DNA from: Roseburia_D yibonii | GTDB taxonomy: Bacteria; Bacillota; Clostridia; Lachnospirales; Lachnospiraceae | Assembly: GCF_014297335.1 (NCBI RefSeq) | Contig: NZ_JACOQH010000001.1 | Span: 1-64,000 of the forward strand | Direction of reading: 5' to 3' | DNA length: 64,000 nt | Shown: positions 16,166-25,035 of the stretch, one piece after another | How the letters are laid out: every line of letters begins with the position of its first letter | How positions within the stretch are numbered: position 1 is the first letter of the stretch | Position numbers and translations under genes: made by a program | Notes under the pieces: model-generated | The model's database searches: none | Told to the model about the DNA's origin: nothing | The model's input: the letters and a program-made list of their open reading frames with translations, nothing else

Positions 16166-17077
16166 CTATCTTTCGTCCTCTTTATAACCGAAATTCTTGA
16201 TCAGGATGTCACTGTCGCGCCAGTCTTTTTTCACCTTCACCCAGAGCTTCAGGTTCACCTTGCAGCCCAAAAGCCGTTCGATCTCATAGCGTGCATTGGT
16301 TCCGATCTTCTTTAACATGGCACCGCCCTTTCCGATGATGATCCCCTTGTGTGAATCACGCTCGCAGATGATCGTCGCGTCGATATCCACGATATTTTGT
16401 CCCTTACGGTCTTTCATTCGCTCGATGGAGACTGCGATACCATGCGGGATCTCCTCATTCAGGGCATGAAGTGCTTTCTCACGGATAAGCTCCGCAACGA
16501 TCTGACGCTCCGGCTGATCCGTGATCGTATCCACATCATAAAACATCGGTCCTTCCGGCAGATACTGAAAGATCAGATCTATGATCAGATCCGTGTTCTG
16601 ACCGCGCAGTGCGGACGCAGGTACGATCTCCGCGAAATCATAGACTTTGCGGTATGTATCGATATAGGTAAGCATCTGATCACGCTCAGAAAGCGTGTCC
16701 AGCTTATTGATCACCAAAATAACCGGTGTCTTTGTATTTTTGAGCATTTCGATGATATGCTGTTCTCCCGCGCCGATATAGTCCGTCGGTTCCACCAGCC
16801 AGAGGATCAGATCCACTTCATTTAAGGTATGCTCCGCCACATTTACCATGTATTCCCCAAGCTTGTTTTTTGCTTTGTGGATACCCGGTGTATCAAGAAA
16901 GATGATCTGTCCGCGCTCCTCATCCGTATATACCGTCTGTATCCGGTTTCTGGTTGTCTGCGGCTTGTTTGATGTGATCGCGATCTTCTGGCCGATCAGA
17001 TGGTTCATCAGTGTTGATTTTCCCACATTCGGTCTGCCGATCAGTGTCACGAATCCTGATTTAAATTTATTTTCCAT
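16166..17077 (-). CDS. era: GTPase Era
   Basis: A 303-residue GTPase needed for 30S subunit and 16S rRNA 3'-end maturation. The G1 loop GRPNVGKST is at residues 14-22, G3 is DTPGIHK, and G4 NKLD. The C-terminal KH RNA-binding domain has GIIIGKGGAMLKKIG, followed by VNLKLWVKVKKDWRD. The length is normal. The gene starts 12 nt after the M16 protease gene and precedes the yqzL-like gene and recO, the order found in many Firmicutes. Confidence 0.97.
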   Translation of the reverse strand: MENKFKSGFVTLIGRPNVGKSTLMNHLIGQKIAITSNKPQTTRNRIQTVYTDEERGQIIFLDTPGIHKAKNKLGEYMVNVAEHTLNEVDLILWLVEPTDYIGAGEQHIIEMLKNTKTPVILVINKLDTLSERDQMLTYIDTYRKVYDFAEIVPASALRGQNTDLIIDLIFQYLPEGPMFYDVDTITDQPERQIVAELIREKALHALNEEIPHGIAVSIERMKDRKGQNIVDIDATIICERDSHKGIIIGKGGAMLKKIGTNARYEIERLLGCKVNLKLWVKVKKDWRDSDILIKNFGYKEDER

Positions 17078-17089
17078 GTAATGCTCCTT

Positions 17090-20008
17090 TTAATATAACT
17101 TTTCAATCGTGTCAAATAACGCTTTTTCTTTCTTTACCGCATCCTCGTTTCCGATCACGCACAGATTGTGATCCGAAAGGACTGCTTCGATCAGGTCCGC
17201 AAGCGCGCGGATGTTTTCCGGCTCCGCGTTTATCACTTCATCACGTTCCTTCTGCACATCCGCATAGGTCACGCCGGTCAGATAAGCACTCAACGAGCGG
17301 CTTCCCTTGGCGGAAGGATTTAACGGAGTATCGAGATCACTGATCGTTCCAATGATATATTTTGTCATATCACGCTCATCCGCGTCAAAATTTTTCAGAT
17401 ACTCCGGTGTTTTTTCGTATATCTCATTCGTCTTTCCAAGATTCGGATCACGATAGGAGGTAAAATAGGAATCTCCGTTTCGCATAAATCCGCTCATGCA
17501 GCCGTAGGCACCGCCTTTTACGCGGACATTGAGCCACAGATAATCATAGCTTAATATCACTTTTAAGATGCGAAGCGCTCCGGTATAGGAAAATCCCCGT
17601 TTTACAAAGTTTCCTGCTCTTGAAACATACTGTACCTGGGAAGCGTCCAGAAAGCCTTCATTCTTCTTTACGCAGTTTAATACCGGAACTGCCGCCTGCG
17701 GTGCTCCGCTTCCAAGGATCTCCTTTAAGCCGCCGATCTCTTTTACCGCCGCGTCATATCCCTCACGGTCTGCGGTAAGGCTGACCATCAGGCGCTCTTT
17801 GCAAAAGATTTTCTTTCGCAGTGCGTCAAGACGTTCGATCAGCATTCCCTTTTTCTCCTCAAAATGTTCTTCATAATCCGCGATCACCCGATACAGAGCG
17901 ATTCCGCCTGTCATATCATTATAATATGCGGTTTTGGAGAAATAGGACATGGCACGGATCGCTGACACCGAATGTCCAGCGGAACTTAAAGACATCTGAA
18001 GTCTTGATTTCGCCTGCGCAAGGATCTCATAAAGACGCTTTTCATCCGTGATATCCGTGGTTCCCAAAATATCCTTTATGATGTCCATTGCCTTATCTGT
18101 ATTTTCATAGAGAACCTTCGTGCGCACCTCATATTTTGCCTGATAGGAATCCGGCTTCTTCACGGAAGGATAAACCCCGATTGAAGAGGAAACGCCGCCG
18201 GTATACAGATTGATCTCATTCGCGAGATCCGCATAACCGTACCGGCTGGTGTTCATATAACCGAGCACCGCCTTTAAAATACCAAGATAAGGGATCTCCT
18301 CCTCAGAAAGATCCGTGACGTCAAAAAGGAAATCAAGGTAGTTGATCCGGTTGGTAAACATCTCGTGGAACAGAACCGTTGTTCCGTCACAGTCTCTTAC
18401 TTCATTGATAAACGGGGATGCCTCTTTTTTCATATCCGACCGCTTTAACATCGGGATCTTTTCAAGATCCTCCTTCGGTGACGGCTCTTCCTGATACTGT
18501 TTTAAATGCGCCGTATCCTCGATCAGCGCCTTTATCTCGTCCGCACTTAAAGATGCCTTATAAGCCGCGAGCTGTTCTTCTAATTTCTTTTCCTTTTTCG
18601 CGTTCAGTCCGCATTCCGGCTCGATCATTACGATCGACACATGCGTATTGTCAAGCATATACTCCTGGATCAGCTTTTCAAAATAATCTGTCTTCGTCAT
18701 TTCTTTTAAGAATGCGAAAACCGGTGCCGCCTCCAGATGCATAAACGGCTCCTTCTCATCATACAGCCAGCTGTCAAGACTCTGCAGGCCATAGATCAGC
18801 CCCTTCGGGAACTGACCGTAGTCCGCTTCGCGGTATTTGAATTCAGAACTGTTGATCCCTGCGAGCAGCGCCTTTTTATTGATCCCTTTTTCCACCTGCT
18901 CTTTTAATGTATCGCGGATGATCCGCACGAACTCTTCTTTCTGTTCCGGGTTTGCGTTCTTTGCCGCAACGGAAAAGATCGGCTGATATGTGCTGCTGTC
19001 GTAAGAACCCATGATATCCTTTCCGATCTTTGCGTCTAACAGCGCTTTCTTTAATGGCGCACCCGGCGCGTTTAACAACGCGTAATCCAGTACATCAAAC
19101 GCGAGATACAGCTTCGGATCCAGTGTGGTACCGATCGCCATATTATAGGAAATATATGTGTTGTCTTCCGTGGACTCATCACTTGCGATCGAGTATTTCT
19201 CTCTTACCTCTCTCGGCGCGTCAAACGGCTTCTGAAGCGGTATTTTTGAATCAACGGTAATTTCTTCATAATTGCATAAATATTCTTTATCAAGCCATAC
19301 AAGCTTTTCTACGATATCCATATTTCCATAAAGATAGATAAAAGCATTGGACGGGTGATAATAGGTCTTATGGAATTCCAGATAATTCTCATAAGTTAAT
19401 TCCGGAATGCGCTCCGGATCTCCGCCGGATTCGTTGCTGTAAGGCGTATCCGGGAAAAGAGAATTCAAAACAAGCCGGTCTAACACTCCCTCCGGTGAAG
19501 AGAATGCCCCCTTCATCTCATTGTAGACCACGCCGTTTATTGTGATCGGTGCATCCTGGTCTTCAAGTTCGTAATGCCAGCCTTCCTGTTTAAATATTTC
19601 TTTCTTTTTATAAATATTCGGATGGAATACCGCATCAAGATAAACATCCATCAGGTTTGCGAAATCCTTGTCGTTGCAGCTTGCCACCGGATAAACTGTC
19701 TTATCCGAATAAGTGATCGCATTTAAGAATGTATTTAAGGATCCCTTTACAAGCTCCACAAACGGATCTTTGACCGGAAATTTGTCCGAACCGCAGAGCA
19801 CCGTATGCTCGATAATATGCGCCACTCCGGTACTGTCCTTTGGCGGTGTGCGAAATCCGATGTAAAATACCTTGTTTTCATCATCATTACTGATCACACT
19901 GATGCGTGCTCCGCTCTTTTTATGACGCAGCAGATACCCCTTTGAATTTAAATCCTCGAGTTTCTGCTCTTTTATGATCTCATACGCGCTCAAATCCTGT
20001 ATCTTCAA
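17090..20008 (-). CDS. M16C zinc metallopeptidase, presequence-protease-like
   Basis: A 972-residue single-chain insulinase-family protease resembling PreP/Cym1 and clostridial homologues. The inverted zinc motif HIIEHTVLCGS (HxxEH) is near residue 84, followed by KDPFVELVKGSLNTFLNA. The downstream zinc-ligand Glu is expected around VVYNEMKGAFSSPE. Four M16 repeats fit the length, and the second half has YGCMSGFMRNGDSYFTSYRD. No signal peptide is seen, so it should be cytoplasmic and degrade peptides. The start is TTG (20008) with GGAGG 8 nt upstream. It heads the unit with era, yqzL and recO. Confidence 0.93.
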   Translation of the reverse strand: MKIQDLSAYEIIKEQKLEDLNSKGYLLRHKKSGARISVISNDDENKVFYIGFRTPPKDSTGVAHIIEHTVLCGSDKFPVKDPFVELVKGSLNTFLNAITYSDKTVYPVASCNDKDFANLMDVYLDAVFHPNIYKKKEIFKQEGWHYELEDQDAPITINGVVYNEMKGAFSSPEGVLDRLVLNSLFPDTPYSNESGGDPERIPELTYENYLEFHKTYYHPSNAFIYLYGNMDIVEKLVWLDKEYLCNYEEITVDSKIPLQKPFDAPREVREKYSIASDESTEDNTYISYNMAIGTTLDPKLYLAFDVLDYALLNAPGAPLKKALLDAKIGKDIMGSYDSSTYQPIFSVAAKNANPEQKEEFVRIIRDTLKEQVEKGINKKALLAGINSSEFKYREADYGQFPKGLIYGLQSLDSWLYDEKEPFMHLEAAPVFAFLKEMTKTDYFEKLIQEYMLDNTHVSIVMIEPECGLNAKKEKKLEEQLAAYKASLSADEIKALIEDTAHLKQYQEEPSPKEDLEKIPMLKRSDMKKEASPFINEVRDCDGTTVLFHEMFTNRINYLDFLFDVTDLSEEEIPYLGILKAVLGYMNTSRYGYADLANEINLYTGGVSSSIGVYPSVKKPDSYQAKYEVRTKVLYENTDKAMDIIKDILGTTDITDEKRLYEILAQAKSRLQMSLSSAGHSVSAIRAMSYFSKTAYYNDMTGGIALYRVIADYEEHFEEKKGMLIERLDALRKKIFCKERLMVSLTADREGYDAAVKEIGGLKEILGSGAPQAAVPVLNCVKKNEGFLDASQVQYVSRAGNFVKRGFSYTGALRILKVILSYDYLWLNVRVKGGAYGCMSGFMRNGDSYFTSYRDPNLGKTNEIYEKTPEYLKNFDADERDMTKYIIGTISDLDTPLNPSAKGSRSLSAYLTGVTYADVQKERDEVINAEPENIRALADLIEAVLSDHNLCVIGNEDAVKKEKALFDTIEKLY

Positions 20009-20083
20009 ATTCCATTCCTCCAGTTTTTCTCTATTTTAACCACACGTTTCTGTTTTCATACCTGCAAGCAACGGTAAAATGCA

Positions 20084-20122
20084 GTGAAATGGATGCCTGC
20101 GCAGGCACGGCGCCCATTTTCC
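20084..20122. repeat. Intergenic GC-rich palindrome
   Basis: The perfect 12-bp palindrome GCCTGCGCAGGC (20095-20106) is nested inside AAATGG/CCATTT (20087-20092 and 20114-20119). It lies between the csp terminator and the M16 protease start. No T-run follows. It may be a small interspersed repeat or a processing hairpin. Confidence 0.4.
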
Positions 20123-20134
20123 TCGTCGCCATTA

Positions 20135-20163
20135 CAAAAAGAGGACGCAAATATGCATCCTCT
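20135..20163 (-). terminator. Terminator after the cold-shock gene
   Basis: A 9-bp stem (20141-20149 with 20154-20162, one G-T pair) followed by TTTTTG on the minus strand, about 45 nt past the csp stop. Confidence 0.8.
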
Positions 20164-20205
20164 CAGTTGTATTTTTCGGTTGTTCACTTGCTTGAAATCT
20201 ATGAA

Positions 20206-20406
20206 TTAAGCTAAACGAACTACGTTAGCTGCCTGAGGTCCTTTTTCCCCTTCAACTACATCGAATTCTACGGTTTCGCCGTCTTTTAATTCTTTGAATC
20301 CATCCATGTTCAATGCAGAAAAATGTACAAATACGTCATTGCCTTCCGCATCGGAAATAAATCCATAACCTTTCTTTGCGTTAAACCATTTTACAGTTCC
20401 TTGCAT
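20206..20406 (-). CDS. Cold-shock protein, CspA family
   Basis: A 66-residue single cold-shock domain that binds single-stranded RNA and DNA and acts as an RNA chaperone. RNP1 is KGYGFISD and RNP2 VFVHFSAL, both intact; the C-terminus is the usual QAANVVRL. It has its own promoter, a leader of about 60 nt, a strong ribosome site (TAGGAGGAAA) and its own terminator, so it is monocistronic. Cold regulation through the leader is known for the family but not provable here. Confidence 0.97.
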   Translation of the reverse strand: MQGTVKWFNAKKGYGFISDAEGNDVFVHFSALNMDGFKELKDGETVEFDVVEGEKGPQAANVVRLA

Positions 20407-20463
20407 AAATAATTTCCTCCTAATACTAAAAGATGCACACTCCTTGTGCTGTTCACAAAGTAA

Positions 20464-20492
20464 ACACTAGCATATCTTACAATTTTTGTCAA
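20464..20492 (-). promoter_or_regulatory. Promoter of the cold-shock gene
   Basis: Minus-strand TTGACA (20487-20492), 17-bp spacer, TAGTGT (20464-20469), immediately downstream of the mscS stop. Confidence 0.7.
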
Positions 20493-20494
20493 CT

Positions 20495-21394
20495 TCACTT
20501 TTTGAGATTTACATCAATCTGCTGGAACGGGATCTCGATGCCATTTTCATCCATCGCATTCTTTAAATTTTCGGTCAGGCGCCAGCGTGCCGGCCAGTAA
20601 TCCGCCGTCTTTACCCAGATGCGGCATCCCATGGTCACTTCACTTGATCCGAGCTCGGACACGAAGATATCCACGGTCTCTTCCGGCAGTCTCGCCTCTT
20701 CCGCCAGTGCGACATCCCGCATGACTTCTTTTGCTTTCTTTAAATCCGTATCGTAGGAAACACCCACCGTCAGATCGATTCTCCGCTTATCCATCTGGGT
20801 CAGGTTGGTCAGGCTTGTATTCGCGAGTGTTCCATTCGGGATCACAATGATCTTATTATCGATCGTGCGGAGCTTGGTATAGACTGTGGAAATGTGCATG
20901 ACCGTTCCCTCATTGCCATGGGTATCCTCGATGATGTAATCTCCGACTACAAACGGCTTTAATACCAGGATCAGAACGCCTCCCGCGAAGTTGGAAAGGC
21001 TTCCCTGCAGCGCAAGACCCGCAGCCAGGCTGGCTGACGTCACAACCGCGACGATCGAGGTCGTCTGTATGCCGAACAGGCCAAGTATAATGCAAAGCAG
21101 TACAAAATAGGCAACGATTCTTATGATAGAATCCAAAAACTGGATCACGCCGACATCAAAGTTTAATTTGGTCAGCCACTTTTTAATCTTCTTTCGTGCA
21201 AAAGAAATAATTTTGATCCCGACAAAATAAACGATCAGGGCAATGATGATCTGCGCCCCGAGGCTTAAAACCTGTGGAAGCATTTTTTCCAGATAGGATT
21301 TGATCACTCCCGGATTGGCATTCTTTGCCGCTTCTGCTTCCTGCTGCACGATATCGGTAATCGTAACTTCGGTATCGGTAGATAATAATATCAT
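20495..21394 (-). CDS. MscS-family mechanosensitive ion channel
   Basis: A 299-residue small-conductance channel that releases solutes on hypo-osmotic shock. An extracellular N-terminus leads into three membrane segments: one in VLSLGAQIIIALIVYFVGI, a second in IIRIVAYFVLLCIILGLFGI, and the pore-lining TM3 rich in Ala/Gly (TSIVAVVTSASLAAGLALQG, then LSNFAGGVLI). The beta domain has VVGDYIIEDTHGNEGTVMHI and PNGTLANTSLTNLT. The cytoplasmic alpha/beta domain ends with GIEIPFQQIDVNLKK. The length is normal. It follows the DUF1015 gene by 28 nt and is probably co-transcribed with it. Confidence 0.95.
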   Translation of the reverse strand: MILLSTDTEVTITDIVQQEAEAAKNANPGVIKSYLEKMLPQVLSLGAQIIIALIVYFVGIKIISFARKKIKKWLTKLNFDVGVIQFLDSIIRIVAYFVLLCIILGLFGIQTTSIVAVVTSASLAAGLALQGSLSNFAGGVLILVLKPFVVGDYIIEDTHGNEGTVMHISTVYTKLRTIDNKIIVIPNGTLANTSLTNLTQMDKRRIDLTVGVSYDTDLKKAKEVMRDVALAEEARLPEETVDIFVSELGSSEVTMGCRIWVKTADYWPARWRLTENLKNAMDENGIEIPFQQIDVNLKK

Positions 21395-21422
21395 AGGCTT
21401 CTCCTCTTAAAGATAAATTTTT

Positions 21423-22661
21423 TCAGTTTAATTCATGTATGAACAGACCACTGTAAAGTTTCGGTTCAAACCAGCTGGATTTTGGCGGCATCAGTTTTCC
21501 GGCGTCCGCAACCGCAAACAGTTCCGCGATCGAGGTCGGATGCATTGCGAATGCCACTGCCCATCCGCCATCCACTTTCTCTTCCAGATAATCCAGCCCG
21601 CGGATTCCGCCGGCAAAGGAAATACGCGCATCTGTCTTTGGCTCTGTGATCCCAAAGAGCGGCGCAAGCACCTTCTCCTGCAGGACGAAGACATCCAGGT
21701 TTTCCACCGGATCGCTGCTCTTATCTTTTTCATGGATCCGGCACTGATACCACTGTCCGCCGAGATACATGCCAAACATTCCCTTTTCCTTCGGTCTGCG
21801 CTCTTCTTTTGTACACGGGCTGACCCTAAAATGTTCTTTCATCCGGCTTAAAAAATCTTCCTGTGTCATACCATTTAGATCTTTCACGATCCGGTTATAA
21901 TCCATGATAAAAAGTTCTTCATCCGGGAATAACACTGACAGGAAGTAATTGAATTCCTCTTCTCCGCTGTAACCCGGATTGGCTTTTCTTTTCCTTTCAC
22001 TGACTTTCACCGCAGATGCCGCGCGGTGATGTCCATCCGCGATATAAACCGCCGGAACCTCTGCAAACGCCTCTTTTAACTGCGCAATCTCTTTGTCATC
22101 ATCGATCAGAAATACCCGCTGTCCGATCCCCTCTCTTGAAATGAAATCATACACCGGAGTTTTTTCTTTTGCACGCGCTACCAGTTCACAGATCGTCTCG
22201 TTTTTGCGGTAAGCAAGAAAGATCGGTCCGGTCTGGGCATTGCAGGCATCCACATGGCGGATCCGGTCTTCTTCTTTTTCCGCTCTTGTTTCCTCATGCT
22301 TTTTGATCACGTTGTTTTCATAGTCATCGACCGAAGCGCAGGCAACGATCCCGGTCTGCGTCCGTCCCTCTCTGGTTTCTTCGTAAACATAATAACATGG
22401 TTTCTTTTCTTTCTCAAATCTTCCTTCTGCGATCCAGTCATACAACAGATCATGTGCTTTTTGATATACCTCCGGTGCATAGGGATCGGTATCCTCCGGG
22501 AACTGTGTCTCCGCCCGGTCAATACAAAGGAAGGACTCCGGATGCTTTGCCGTCTCCTCTCTCGCCTCCTTCCGGTTGTATACATCATAAGGCAATGCCG
22601 CTATTTTCTCTGCCCAGTCCGCCTGCGGACGAACTGCACAAAAGGGTCTGATCTCTGCCAC
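21423..22661 (-). CDS. DUF1015 family protein
   Basis: A 412-residue member of DUF1015, a family of unknown biochemical role that often neighbours serine-biosynthesis genes in Clostridia, as here (serA is 70 nt upstream). Family stretches include AEIRPFCAVRPQ with LPYDVYNRKEA near the start, VYIADGHHRAASAV with a His pair in the middle, and GGIRGLDYLEEKVDGG near the end. I place the start at the GTG at 22661, preceded by AGGAGG at 7 nt; the longer TTG at 22682 lies over that site. A terminator sits between serA and this gene, so its expression may be partly uncoupled. Confidence 0.88.
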   Translation of the reverse strand: MAEIRPFCAVRPQADWAEKIAALPYDVYNRKEAREETAKHPESFLCIDRAETQFPEDTDPYAPEVYQKAHDLLYDWIAEGRFEKEKKPCYYVYEETREGRTQTGIVACASVDDYENNVIKKHEETRAEKEEDRIRHVDACNAQTGPIFLAYRKNETICELVARAKEKTPVYDFISREGIGQRVFLIDDDKEIAQLKEAFAEVPAVYIADGHHRAASAVKVSERKRKANPGYSGEEEFNYFLSVLFPDEELFIMDYNRIVKDLNGMTQEDFLSRMKEHFRVSPCTKEERRPKEKGMFGMYLGGQWYQCRIHEKDKSSDPVENLDVFVLQEKVLAPLFGITEPKTDARISFAGGIRGLDYLEEKVDGGWAVAFAMHPTSIAELFAVADAGKLMPPKSSWFEPKLYSGLFIHELN

Positions 22662-22681
22662 TTTTTTCCTCCTCTTCCCCA

Positions 22682-22718
22682 ACAGAAAAATCCAGGCACA
22701 AACGACCTGGATTTTCTG
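22682..22718 (-). terminator. Terminator of the leu-ilv-ser operon
   Basis: A long AT-flanked stem around ATCCAGG/CCTGGAT with a 9-nt loop, then TTTTTCTG on the minus strand. It lies after the serA stop and ends about 15 nt before the DUF1015 ribosome site, so some readthrough may feed DUF1015 and mscS. Confidence 0.75.
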
Positions 22719-22730
22719 CTTTATATTCTC

Positions 22731-23894
22731 TTATTTGATCACGCGCACGCGAAGTACACCGTCAACTGCTTTTAATTTTTCTACCACTTCATCCGTAAGT
22801 GCTGCGTCTACATCCATCAGGGTGCAGGCAAATTCGCCACGGCTCTTGTTGGTCATATCAGAGATATTGATATCCGCATCTCCAAGTACCGTTGTATAAC
22901 GGCTGATCATTCCTTTTTCATTTTTGTGAAGGATCAGAACACGTCCTGCCGCCTGGCAGATACCCATGTTGCAGTCCGGATAATTTACGGAATGTGTGAT
23001 ATTTCCGTTTTCCAGGAAATCCATGATCTCATTTACTGCCATCACAGCACAATTATCTTCGGATTCTTCTGTGGAAGCTCCGATATGCGGTGTTACGATC
23101 GTTCCTTCTTTTCCAACGGTAGTCGGATTCGGGAAGTCAGATACATACTTGCGTACCTTCTTTTCTTTTAACGCTTCCACCATTGCTTCCTCATCTACCA
23201 GCAGATCTCTTGCGAAGTTGAGTACAACCGCTGTCGGTTTCATCATCGCGATTGCTTCTTTGCTGATCATCTTTTTGGTAGAATCCATAAGCGGTACATG
23301 TACGGTGATGTAATCACATTCTTTGTAGATCTCTGTGACATCCTGCACATGTTTTACGCCACGGGAAAGATTCCATGCAGCATTTACGGAAATGTACGGA
23401 TCATAACCAAGTACTTCCATTCCAAGATGTGTTGCGGTATTTGCTACCTTGACACCGATCGCACCAAGCCCGATCACGCCGAGTTTCTTACCGGAAAGCT
23501 CGGTTCCCGCGAAGTTCTTTTTCTGCTTCTCAGCAAGCTTTGCGATATCCGCGTTTCCTTCCTCGGAAAGTACCCATTCCATACCGCCCCGGATGTCACG
23601 GGCTGCAAAAAGCATTCCCGCGATCACAAGTTCTTTTACGCCGTTTGCATTTGCGCCCGGTGTATTGAATACAACGATTCCCTGTTCTGCGCATTTGTCA
23701 AGCGGAATATTGTTGACTCCGGCTCCGGCTCTTGCCACTGCAGTTAAATTCTCCGGCAGATCCATCTCGTGCATCGAAGCGCTTCTTACTAAAACCGCTT
23801 CCGCTGCATTGATGTCATCTGTCTTTTTATAATCATCGGTCAGTAAATCCAGTCCCACATGAGAAATCGGATTTAAGCATGTATACTGAAACAT
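22731..23894 (-). CDS. serA: D-3-phosphoglycerate dehydrogenase
   Basis: A 387-residue SerA that oxidises 3-phosphoglycerate with NAD as the first step of serine synthesis. The substrate domain starts FQYTCLNPISHVGL. The Rossmann core has GLGAIGVKVANTA and YITVHVPL, the catalytic pair appears near NFARDLLVDEEAM, and the His in VTPHIGASTEESEDN. A C-terminal ACT domain (about residues 315-387, MISRYTTVLGDADINISDM) suggests amino-acid feedback control. It is the last gene of the operon leuB-ilvD-ilvB-serC-serA, 29 nt after serC. Confidence 0.95.
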   Translation of the reverse strand: MFQYTCLNPISHVGLDLLTDDYKKTDDINAAEAVLVRSASMHEMDLPENLTAVARAGAGVNNIPLDKCAEQGIVVFNTPGANANGVKELVIAGMLFAARDIRGGMEWVLSEEGNADIAKLAEKQKKNFAGTELSGKKLGVIGLGAIGVKVANTATHLGMEVLGYDPYISVNAAWNLSRGVKHVQDVTEIYKECDYITVHVPLMDSTKKMISKEAIAMMKPTAVVLNFARDLLVDEEAMVEALKEKKVRKYVSDFPNPTTVGKEGTIVTPHIGASTEESEDNCAVMAVNEIMDFLENGNITHSVNYPDCNMGICQAAGRVLILHKNEKGMISRYTTVLGDADINISDMTNKSRGEFACTLMDVDAALTDEVVEKLKAVDGVLRVRVIK

Positions 23895-23922
23895 TCTACC
23901 CTAACTCTCCTTTTATGTATTT

Positions 23923-25005
23923 TTATGCATTCTCTGCTTCAAACTTCTTCATGAACTCTACTAACTTTTCAACACCTTCTTTTGGCATTGCGTTGTAGAT
24001 AGAAGCTCTCATACCACCTACGGTACGATGTCCCTTTAAGTTTACAAAACCGGCATCTGCTGCTTCTTTTACGAATTTTGCGTCCAGATCCTTATCTCCG
24101 GTTACGAACGGTACGTTCATCAGAGAACGGTCTTCCTTTACAACAGTTCCGTGGAACATTTTGCTCTGGTCTAAGAAATCATAAAGGATCTTTGCTTTCT
24201 CTTCGTTGCGTTCTTTCATCACGGAAAGTCCGCCCATCTTCTTTAACCATTTGAATACTTTTCCACAAATATAGATACCATATGCAGGCGGTGTGTTGTA
24301 TAAGGAATCCGCATCCGCATGTGTCTTGTATTTCAGCATGGTAGGTGTTCCCGGGAGTACATCCTCAGTGATCAGATCTTCACGGATGATCACAATAACA
24401 ACTCCGGCAGGTCCGATGTTTTTCTGAACTCCACCATAGATAATGCCGTATTTTGTTACATCAACCGGTTCTGACAGGAAACAGGAGGAAACGTCAGCTA
24501 CCAGGGTATGTCCCTTGGTGTTCGGAAGCTTTTTGTATTTCGTTCCGTAAATCGTGTTGTTTTCACAAATGTATACATAATCCGCATCTTCCGGAATATC
24601 CAGATCGGAGCAGTCCGGGATATAGGAAAATGTCTTGTCTTCGGAGGATGCAACCGCAACTGCGTCTCCGTAGATCTGTGCTTCCTTATACGCCTTCTTT
24701 GCCCACTGGCCTGTGATGATATAGGCAGCTTTCTTATTTTTCATCAGGTTCATCGGGATCATAGCGAACTGCTGTGAAGCTCCGCCCTGTAAAAATAATA
24801 CTTTGTAATTATCCGGGATATTCATCAGATCACGGATATCCTTCTCTGCTTCCTTGATGATATCATCGTATACTTTGGAGCGGTGGCTCATCTCCATAAC
24901 GGACATGCCGCTTCCCTTGTAATCCAACATCTCATCTGCTGCTTCTTTTAAGACCTCTTCCGGTAATACCGCAGGTCCTGCAGAAAAATTGTAAACTCTG
25001 CTCAT
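23923..25005 (-). CDS. serC: Phosphoserine aminotransferase
   Basis: A 360-residue PLP enzyme converting 3-phosphohydroxypyruvate to phosphoserine, the step after SerA. The start region VYNFSAGPAVLPEEVL is typical. FLQGGASQQFAMIPMNL binds the phosphate and ring, and the Schiff-base Lys is in YGGVQKNIGPAG. The C-terminal HRTVGGMRASIYNAM carries the substrate-binding Arg. I use the ATG at 25005 with AGGAGG upstream. It lies between ilvB (30-nt gap) and serA. Confidence 0.96.
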   Translation of the reverse strand: MSRVYNFSAGPAVLPEEVLKEAADEMLDYKGSGMSVMEMSHRSKVYDDIIKEAEKDIRDLMNIPDNYKVLFLQGGASQQFAMIPMNLMKNKKAAYIITGQWAKKAYKEAQIYGDAVAVASSEDKTFSYIPDCSDLDIPEDADYVYICENNTIYGTKYKKLPNTKGHTLVADVSSCFLSEPVDVTKYGIIYGGVQKNIGPAGVVIVIIREDLITEDVLPGTPTMLKYKTHADADSLYNTPPAYGIYICGKVFKWLKKMGGLSVMKERNEEKAKILYDFLDQSKMFHGTVVKEDRSLMNVPFVTGDKDLDAKFVKEAADAGFVNLKGHRTVGGMRASIYNAMPKEGVEKLVEFMKKFEAENA

Positions 25006-25035
25006 TGTACCTTTTCCTCCTGTCACTCTTCCCTT

